DNA of 64,000 nucleotides, from positions 62,001 through 126,000 of the forward strand of contig WSUB01000087.1 of the NCBI GenBank assembly GCA_019633425.1, read 5' to 3'. The translations under genes were made by a program, and so were the position numbers. The notes under the pieces are model-generated. The model searched no databases. It was given only the letters and a program-made list of their open reading frames with translations, and was not told the DNA's origin. This DNA is from Tulasnella sp. 424 (taxonomy: Eukaryota; Basidiomycota; Agaricomycetes; Cantharellales; Tulasnellaceae). Within the stretch, counting starts at the first letter, position 1; every line of letters starts with the position of its first letter. Of this stretch, positions 56,189 through 64,000 are shown piece by piece.

Positions 56189-59100
56189 TTACTCGAGATC
56201 CTGGAGGAGTGTCCAAATCGTTGCACACATCTCACTAATCGGCCGGCCCATTTGCGCGTACATCTCACGGGCCTCCGCACAAGCAGCCTTCGCATGGACA
56301 AATTTGCCTTGTTGATAGTGCACTATCATCAATCCATCCAACGCATTGGCTTCACCCTCCACGGCTCCAATCCTAGCATATGCGACACGCGCGTCGGCGA
56401 AGCACTCCTCCGCCTCGTCATGTCGACCCTGGAGGTTGTACAATTTCGCGAGCTTGAACAAGTCGGTAGCTTCACCGCTAACATCGTCCGTGCGCGAGAA
56501 TATAGCTTGCGCAAGGCGATAACAATCCTCCGCTTTGTCGTATGTGCCCTGCACGCGGTGGGCATCTCCAAGTTGATCCAATGTCGTTGCGCGTGCTGCA
56601 TCGTAGCCGATTCGCGCATATACAGCTTCAGCTTGAATTAGCGCCTCTTTCTCTTCGTCAGACCTCGACTGGGACCTGAAGATCTGCGCCAAAAGCAACG
56701 AGGCACCGGCTTCACCTTCCTCGTTGCCAATGCTTATCCAAATAGCAAGGGCTTCGGTAGCAGCCTCCTCGGACTCAGGATGTCTGCGCTGGGTATGATA
56801 GTGCATGCCGAGGGTTATGAGTGTTCGGGCTTTGCTGTCACTGTCCTCAGCATCTTCAAAAGAAGCTGCGGCGAAGCGGTAGGACGCCTCGGCGTCGTCG
56901 TATCTGTACTGATTGCTATAAAGCATTGCGAGTTTGTTTGATATGTTCCCGGTGCTGCGGAAGTCTCCAAGGCGAGAGTAGATATTGCGGGCGTCATTGA
57001 AAGCCATTTCAGCCTCGCTGGTTCTCGACTGGGCGTGATGGGTATCGCCTAAGCCGACTAACGCCTTTGCGGTACCCTTGTCATTGCCGATACGAGAGTA
57101 GATCTCGTGCGCTTCCGTGAGAGCCTTCTCCGCGTGCCGATACCTCGACTGAGTGCGATGAATATTCCCCAGGTCATGCAACACGTTTGCAGCAGCGATG
57201 GCATAGTCGATGCGAGAGTAAATTTCGTACGCTTCCGTGAACGCCTTCTCTGCCTCCCGATACCTCGACTGAGTGCGATGAATATTCCCCAGGCCATGCA
57301 GCACGTCTGCAGCACCCAGGTCATGGCCGATGCGAGAGTATATGTTGTGAGCGTTATTGAAAGCCATTTCAGCCTCGCTGGTTCTCGACTGGGCGTGATA
57401 GGTAGTACCTAAGCCGGCTAACGCGTTTGCGGTACCCCTGTCATTGCCGATGCGAGAGTGGATGTCGTGCGCTTCCGTGAAAGCCTTCTCCGCCTCCTGA
57501 TTCCTTGACTGAGCGCAATAAATATTCCCCAGGCCATCCAGTGCGTTTGCGGTACCCAGGTCATGGCCGATGCGGGAGTAGATCTCGTGCGCTTCCGTGA
57601 AAGCCTTCTCCGCCTCCGAATTCCTCGACTGGCTGCCATGTATATTCCCCAGGCTACGCAACACGTTTGCAGCCCCCATGTCATTGCCGATGCGAGAGTA
57701 GATCTCGTACGCCTCCGTGAAAGCCTTCTCCGCCTCCGAACTCCTCGACTGGCTGCCATGAATATACCCCAGGCTATACAACACGTTTGCAGCGCTCATG
57801 TCATGGCCGATGCGAGAGTAGATACTGTGGGCGTCTTTGAAAGCCATTTCAGCCTCGCTGGTCCTTGACTGGGCGCGATAGGTATCGCCTAACCCGACTA
57901 ACGCGTTTGCAGTACCCATGTCATTGCCGATGCGAGAGTGAATCTCGTGCGCTTCCGTGAAAGCCTTCTCTGCCTCCTGATTCCTCGACTGAGCGCAATA
58001 AATATCCCCCAGGCCACACAGCGCGTTTGCGGTACCCAGCTCATGGCCGATGCGAGAGTGGATCTCGTGCGCTTCCGTGAAAGCCTTCTCCGCTTCCGAA
58101 TTTCTCGATTGTGCGCGGTATACTCTTCCCAGTCCATCCAATGCGTTTGCAGCACCATTATGATCGCCGATGCGAGAGTGAATCTCGTGCGCTTCCGTGA
58201 AAGCCTTCTCTGCCTCCTGATTCCTCGACTCAGCGCGGTAAATATCCCCCAGGCCATACAGCGCGTTTGCGGTACCCAGGTCCTGGCCAATGCGAGAGTG
58301 AATCTCGTGCGCTTCCGTGAAAGCCTTCTCCGCCTCCGAATTTCTCGATTGTGCGCAGTATACTCTTCCCAGTCCATCCAACGCGTTTGCGCTACCCAGC
58401 TCGTGGCCGATACGAGAGTAGATGTCGCGCGCTCCCGTTAAAGCCTTCTCCGCCTCCCAATACCTCGACTGTTGGCGATAAATGTCCCCTAGGCCGACCA
58501 ACGCCCTTGCGGCACCCGAATCATTGCCGATTCTGGAGTGGATCTCGTGCGCTTCCGTGAAAGCCTTCTCCGCCTCCGAGTTCCTCCACTGGCTGCCATG
58601 AATATTCCCCAGGCTATGCAACACATTTGCAGCACCCATGCTTTGGCCGATGCGAGAGTAGATGTTGTACGCGGCGTTGAAAGCCATTTCAGCCTCGCTG
58701 GTCCTCGACTGGGCGTGATAGGTATCACCTAAGCATATTAACGCGTTTGCGATGCCTAGGTCATGGCCGATGCGAGAGTAGATCTCGTGCGCTTCCATAA
58801 AAGCCTTCTCCGCTCTCTGATTCCTCGACTGTTGGTGATAAAGATTCCCCAGGCTGAACAACGCGTTTGCGGCACCCAAGTCATGGCCGATGCGAGAGTG
58901 GATCTCGTGCGCTTCCGTGAAAACCTTCTCTGCCTCCAAATACCTCGACTGAGTGCGATGAATATCCCCCAGGCCAGACAGCGCGTTTGCAGTACCCTGG
59001 TCATCCCCGTTGCGAGAGTGGATGTCATGCGCTTCCGTGAAGGCCTTCTCCGCCTCCGAATTTCTCGACTGTGCGCGATATACTCCTCCCAGCCCTTCCA

Positions 59101-61270
59101 GTGCGTTTGCAGCACCCTGATAATCCCCGATGCGAGAGTAGATGTCGTGCGCTTCCGTGAAGGCCTTCTCCGCTTCGGAATTCCTCGACTGCATGTGATA
59201 TACGTCTCCCAGGCCCCGCAATGCGCTTGCGGCACTCGCGTCATTGCCGATGCGAGAGAAAATGCCGTGCGCTTCCGTGAAAGCCTTCTCCGCCTCCCGA
59301 TACCTCAACTGAGTGTGATGAATATTTCCCAGGCCATTCAGCGCGTTTGCGGCACCCAGGTCATTGCAGATGCGAGAGTGGATCTCGTGCGCTTCCGTGA
59401 AAGCCTTCTCCGCCTCCAATTTTCTCCATTGTGCGTCATATACTCTTCCCAGTCCGTCCAATGTATTTGCAGCACCATTATGATCGCCGATGCGAGAGTA
59501 GATGTCGTGCGCTTCCGTGAAAGCCTTCTTCGCCTCCCGATGCCTCCACTGTGCGTTCTCAATAATCCCCCGGCCGACCAGCGCGTTTGCTGTACCCAAC
59601 TCATAGCCGATGCGAGCACAAATGTCGTGCACTTCCGTGAAAGCCTTCTCTGCCTCCAAATACCTCCCCTGAGTGCGGAGGGCGTGTCCAAGGCACTGCA
59701 AGGCGGTCACCTCGGCCAAACGATCTTTTGTCCGACTCGCGACATCGAGGGCCTCCCGGAAGTGGGACTCGGCCATCACTCCATTGCCCTGAAACTCGTA
59801 TGTTCTTCCGATCTCACGCAGCAGGTACGCCGACTGCACTTTCTGACCATCGGCGCGATAACCGGAAGGAGTTGATGATGGCTTACAGAGGGCCATTTCA
59901 GAGTCGTTGCCGCCGCTCTTTGTCACTTTACTCACTATTATACCAAGCTTTCGCTCAAAAGTCGAGGCATTAATCCTCTTGGCTGGCTCTGAGAGCCAAC
60001 AATCCGACATTACACTGCAGAGCATGAGAGCCAGCGACATGTTGGCGTCATCCCGAATCGGGGGCAATTTCCCCTTTATGGCGTGGACTACAATGGCCGA
60101 CTGGAGATTAATACCGTCAAAGGGGATCTTCCCAGTTACAATCTAATATGCAGCTGCAGCTGTGAGATACTGAACGATTGAAAGAAACTGAAGCGGGCTA
60201 GACTCACTTCCCAAGAAACCCACCCCAAAGCCCACATGTCACTAGGTAGATCCTGAACCCCGTTATTTAGCACCTCGGGAGCTGTCCACCGTAGAGAGAA
60301 CTTTGGCCCGGTCAAGGTGAGCTCCATGGTGGAAGCGTTGAATTGGACCTTCGGGGAGATTGGCTTCGCGGCCGCATCTTCGCAGACCGGTTCTTCAGCC
60401 AGCGCATTGTCCGTTTTCTTTGGGGCGAGGTCTCGCCTAATACGGGCGGACCCAAAGTCGGTGATAACGGCATGGTAGGAGGAGTTGACAAGGATGTTAA
60501 ACTGGACAACGATTAGGTTAGGTGGAAGTTTTTGAGAAAAGGACTCTGGGGACTCACAGATTTGAGGTCGCCATGACAAATAGGGGGTTGTCGGCTGTGC
60601 AAGTACTCCAGTCCCTTCGCTGTATCTTGAAGCTACACATACCAAAAGCTCAGCGACCACAATATTACGGAGTATGACAGATCGCACTCACCAAAGATAT
60701 ACGCTCTGGGATATCCCACTCGCCCGACTGCAAAAATTCACGAACATTGCCATTCGCTTCCCAAGGCACGATCATCCAAGCATCTCCTTTCGGAATGTCT
60801 TCGACGAATCCGACGAGCGTAATGATGTTCGGATGAGAAAGAGATGTCATCAGACTGAGTTCGTTGACAAAAGACTGACAAAGAGGAGGTAGTGAGCAGT
60901 CAGAACGACTGGACAGACGTTGCAGCCGACGACACCTTGAAAAACTTTGCAGAGTCTTCCACATCATCTCGCTCCCATTTCAGCTTCTTCACGGCCACTT
61001 TCACTTCAGGCATCATATCCTCCGATGCTTCGGGAGGACCGAGTGTTCCGATGACAACGACGCCTTGACCGCCTTTTATGCCCGTTTGGGTATCACCCAT
61101 TTTGATTCTGGCGGGATCGATTCGCCCGGGTATTACGCTAAGGATATCTCGCTTAAAAATACTTTATCATTAATTATTCTCTCAAGTTCGTGAAACATCC
61201 TTACAGCCTTTTTCATCTTTTGATCAGCGTCTTCCCCGAGCTGGGGTGCCGTTGAGGTAGAGTCCGCCAT
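56189..61270 (-). CDS. Protein kinase-TPR fusion protein 2
   Basis: Six exons, right to left: 61270-61205, 61151-60936, 60874-60692, 60632-60558, 60501-60208 and 60142-56189, giving 1595 aa. The kinase domain has a glycine-rich segment (IKGGQGVVVIGTL), VKVAVKKLKW with the lysine, LSHPNIITLVGFV, HGDLKSFNILV, TDFGSARI and WTAPEVL. The C-lobe runs into the last exon (SDCWLSEPAKRINAS), so one exon joins kinase and repeats. Thirty TPR units follow: 2-24 are 40 residues each and very alike (consensus ANALDGLGDIYRAQSRNSEA and EKAFTEAHEIHSRIGHDLGT), while 25-30 are diverged. The kinase is closest in the window to that of gene 1, but the TPR consensus differs, so each array has been homogenised on its own. 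A recognition and signalling role is plausible but inferred. Confidence 0.85.
56231..59839 (-). repeat. 120-bp tandem repeat array (30 units) encoding TPRs of gene 2
   Basis: The 3609-bp array has one 129-bp unit at its 5' end and 29 units of 120 bp. The plus-strand block TGCGCTTCCGTGAAAGCCTT recurs every 120 bp through most of the array. Units 10, 17, 21 and 24 carry the variant SRTSEAEMAF in place of SRNSEAEKAF, marking subtypes spread by multi-unit exchange. The six C-terminal units no longer share this DNA identity. Confidence 0.9.
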
Positions 61271-62346
61271 TCAATGTTGAGATCAAGATGGAGAGAGAGC
61301 GAGAAACTTGGAGTGGAAAGGGAGCAAAGTCGAATGGCTGGAGATGAGAGGCAAAATGGTTTTGAGGATCGAATTAGTTCTGAGGACCAACCTCAGCTCC
61401 GACGTTAGCTTTAAAACACAGGGTCACGAATACAGGGTGACCACGAGCCCCACTGCCACAATTGCCCACACAAAACCTGAGCGAATCCGAAATATTCCCG
61501 TTCGAAGCAGTAAGTTCGGTGAGGGATTTACTCCACAAGGCTATTTGGACGGTCGTTCATGCCTAATTAGGCATCCGGCTTGTCAACCCCGGGAGGCTTC
61601 TTTTCTGAGAGTAGAAGGAGCGGTTCTCGTCCGGAATGTTGAGAAGGTCGCGCTTCGTGCAAGGGACCTTGATTAGATAGAAAAGTTCGATGTCCGCTTT
61701 CGCTTGCACGTGGTGTGCGTAGAATCCTTCCGGTGAAATCACGTGCAAATGTGATATCGTAGTTTTGTTCGTAGAGCGGCAGGTAAAAGATCCCCGGCTT
61801 CTGATCATCTGATCCAAAAATTGATTGTAATTACATGATGTATCTTTAGTCGTGCAAAAACTATAGGAACGCGTGTCCGGTGACCAAGGTAGAACGCTAT
61901 TACGTAATCCGGAGGGACGGAACCCCCGAAAATAGGGCGATTTGGATCCAGCGGTAGCCGAGGCCTTATTAGAAGGACAGAAGGGGAATCTTGAGTGGTT
62001 AAAAACGTATAGTAGGACACATTAATGCAAAGCGGTAGGTTGGTCTACAAGTGGAGGACGGAAGTGGCGGAAAGTCGCAGCGCGCGCCGTCAAGGTTGTC
62101 AGCCACTCGATATCGACCCCATACCGTACTTTAGGACCGATATGCCAATCAGAACCGATAAGCTACGTACAAATGTAGTGATGCAAGTCAGGGATGGGCA
62201 GCATTAGGAGGTATGGAAGGTGGCCTTGAGACCCGTCTTACATGCCGGTTTCCTACACGAGCGCCCTTCCGTCCTTTACTTTTGGAACCAACCTACCACC
62301 CAGAATTGGGTCGTTCCGTCCTACTCTGAATGCAGCCTCGGGCTAT
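61271..62346. other. Non-coding stretch upstream of kinase-TPR gene 2
   Basis: The promoter of kinase-TPR gene 2 should be at the left edge. Short frames such as 61563-61817 on the minus strand have no recognisable features. Confidence 0.45.
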
Positions 62347-62589
62347 TGTTGCTGCGGAGCGAAGCGCAGTAAATCGACGTGTCGACTTCGATAAGTCGAA
62401 GGGGTCTGTTCGAGAGGGAATTCGATCTCTCTCGACGACTTCGAACCCCGGGGCTGATGGGAACCTGACTCACAGAGAGGTGCAACTCACTTCGGTCCCG
62501 CTTCGATGAGTCGAAGTACTCAGTCGAAGTCAGGGTCTGTTCGAGAGAGATCGAAATCTCTCTCGACGACTTCGAACTCCGCAGCAACA
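62347..62589. mobile_element. 243-bp MITE-like element
   Basis: A perfect 13-bp terminal inverted repeat (TGTTGCTGCGGAG / CTCCGCAGCAACA) encloses 217 bp made mostly of GTCGAAG and TCGAGAGAGATCGAA motifs that can fold back on themselves. No coding capacity. The same end types occur at 31253 and 32662. A target-site duplication is not obvious. Confidence 0.7.
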
Positions 62590-63198
62590 TTCTGGCGGAG
62601 CTGACCCTGAAGATACCCCAAAGAGGGGGTTTGGACTTTCCGATGTCCTCCAAAACACTTAGGCCTAGGCCTAGGGCCGGTAGTCCGTTAGTAAGCCCCT
62701 AGGTTGTTTGGAGGTCCATTGGAACCATCAGACATTGATTGAAGACCATGAAATATGCACGGCTGTTCCGACGTTGTGGGTGTCCTCATGAGGGGATACG
62801 TACTTCCCTCCGGCAATGCCAGACATCCGCTTTGTTCCGTCTTAAGCTTGGCGGGATCCCGGGAGGGGGGGGGCTGGACCATGTCACGACCAAAGCTCTT
62901 AAAAGTGCTTCGAATTCTTAAGCGGGTTCTCTCGGGAGGTGATGAAAAGACAAACACGGTAAGCCAGGTTAAAAAGGCCATTATTCAGGATTGTTGGTAG
63001 AACTGAGCTGCCACACGTTGTCGGTTTAGGAGGTCTGACGAAATTTAAAGGTGTATATGCACATTTCCTGCCGGAGACCTAGTTTACAAAACGCCAGCTA
63101 AGGAAGAAAAAGTCCAAGAAATACATATGCAAGCAAGATGCGTATTTAAATTCTGAAATCCGAGAATTTTATAAAAGCGCGGAATTATAACTAGCGGT
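62590..63198. other. Non-coding stretch
   Basis: No gene is supported. A palindromic run AGGCCTAGGCCTAGGGCC lies near 62660-62677. Confidence 0.4.
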
Positions 63199-63558
63199 TC
63201 AAGCAATCAGTTTCTTCATGAAAGATTCGGAAAATGGAGGAGCAGGGATCGTCTGGCCAGTGAACAGGCAGACTCGTTCAAGTCGACCCATCAGTCGCTT
63301 CATCCTCTTCCGTTGTTTTGCAGGGACACAATTCATAAGCTTTAGCCTGAATTCACACCATCTGGACCAGAACTTACCAGGGCATGGCCACATTGCTGAG
63401 AGGAACCTGGCTATAGGAAGCATATTCAAAACCACGTCAACAGCAAAAGGAAGGGAGTGATCGAGGGTCCATGGAATCATTGCCCCGAAATGGTCGTTCG
63501 TTAACGGAGTGATAATACCATTTCTAACGAACCTGTGAATCTGATTTATCTGCCACAA
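63199..63558 (-). pseudogene. Possible cytochrome P450 fragment
   Basis: The 119-codon frame has the spacing of the middle of fungal P450s: NDHFGAMI, then LPFAVDVVLNMLP, a PGKFWSRW stretch, NCVPAKQRKRM and PAPPFSESFMKKL. In P450s this corresponds to the region between helices F and G. No heme-binding cysteine motif, I-helix or ExxR is found nearby, and the flanking frames are broken. The match is by general pattern only and could be wrong. Confidence 0.25.
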
Positions 63559-64000
63559 GATACAATACGGTGGAGCGGTATGCCGCCGGTCCCTATATAT
63601 TGGCGCGGTTTGTTGTAGCTAGCGTTCTACATCGTTCCCCATCTGCTATTCGGACGAGCCTGCTACAAACCGATTCCGGCGTTTCCAACGGCCGCCGAAG
63701 GAGAGGGTGAGCAAGCATGCCGTGCGGATCTGACGCAAGGACCAACGATAGGGGAGGTGAGAAAATATCGTGGCGTGATCAAGGGATTTCTGGAACTTAC
63801 CGGCTTGAAGTTGAAGGGCGACGTCGTTCTGATGAGCAGCTGCCCAACGAATAGCTTTCAGCACACGGTCCATAGCGGGGTGAAACGGGTGAACTGACTT
63901 CACTGCAAAGCTTTGCCTCGGTCGACCCGGGAGAAATCGGTTCCACTGAACGCACCAAATCACGCCGGGTAAAGGTTGAGCGGAGAGAGTCGAACACGTA
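63559..64000. other. Window edge, no supported gene
   Basis: Minus-strand frames at 63646-63997 overlap one another and carry no recognisable motif. They could be the upstream part of the same degraded gene as 63199-63558. Confidence 0.35.

Noticed and set aside
58763..59875. 370-codon plus-strand open frame opposite the TPR array of gene 2
   Set aside because: Same cause: antisense of a repeat with few stop-generating codons. The minus-strand frame has TPR motifs and continues into a kinase domain.

Overview
The window looks like nuclear DNA of a basidiomycete fungus, most likely an Agaricomycete. The coding genes are interrupted by many short GT-AG introns, mostly 45-80 nt. The families are typical of mushroom-forming lineages: DUF6535 membrane proteins, expanded F-box proteins, GRDP-like proteins, divergent kinase-like proteins and kinase-TPR fusions. 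I see no prokaryotic operons, rRNA, tRNA or CRISPR. Exon models were spliced by hand from reading frame, splice signals and comparison between paralogues inside the window. Species and all family names are inferred from sequence memory, not from a search.

Layout. 971-5507 (+) is a kelch/BTB protein with a long disordered tail. 6735-13442 (-) holds two intact tandem GRDP-like genes (A and B). 14588-16060 (+) is an F-box gene. 16853-18840 is a 2-kb non-coding repeat (R1) whose second copy (R2) lies at 52949-54931. 19199-21070 (+) is a nuclease-like/kinase-like fusion. 21211-27060 is a scrambled duplication zone: a fragment of the NUDE gene, two broken GRDP copies (C and D), and a copy of the region upstream of gene B. 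27200-30255 is a 3-kb element with terminal inverted repeats of about 380-450 bp and no recognisable transposase. 31253-32662 is bounded by the ends of a second small inverted-repeat family, whose 243-bp member lies at 62347-62589. 32919-34397 (+) is the second F-box gene, followed by a third F-box relic.

35850-39430 is a conserved housekeeping island: NUDE (-) and SNIP1/Pml1 (+) diverge from a 216-bp shared promoter. 39510-47495 is a tandem duplication carrying two DUF6535 genes (+). 47979-51830 and 56189-61270 (both -) are two paralogous kinase-TPR genes with 19 and 30 highly similar 40-residue repeats. The rest, to 64000, is mostly non-coding apart from one weak possible P450 fragment.

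Biologically, a few single-copy conserved genes (kelch/BTB, NUDE, SNIP1) sit among duplicated, lineage-restricted families. The kinase-TPR genes are the most interesting candidates: a complete kinase domain is fused to long near-identical repeat arrays, an arrangement reminiscent of repeat-based recognition proteins in fungi. That functional reading is an inference.
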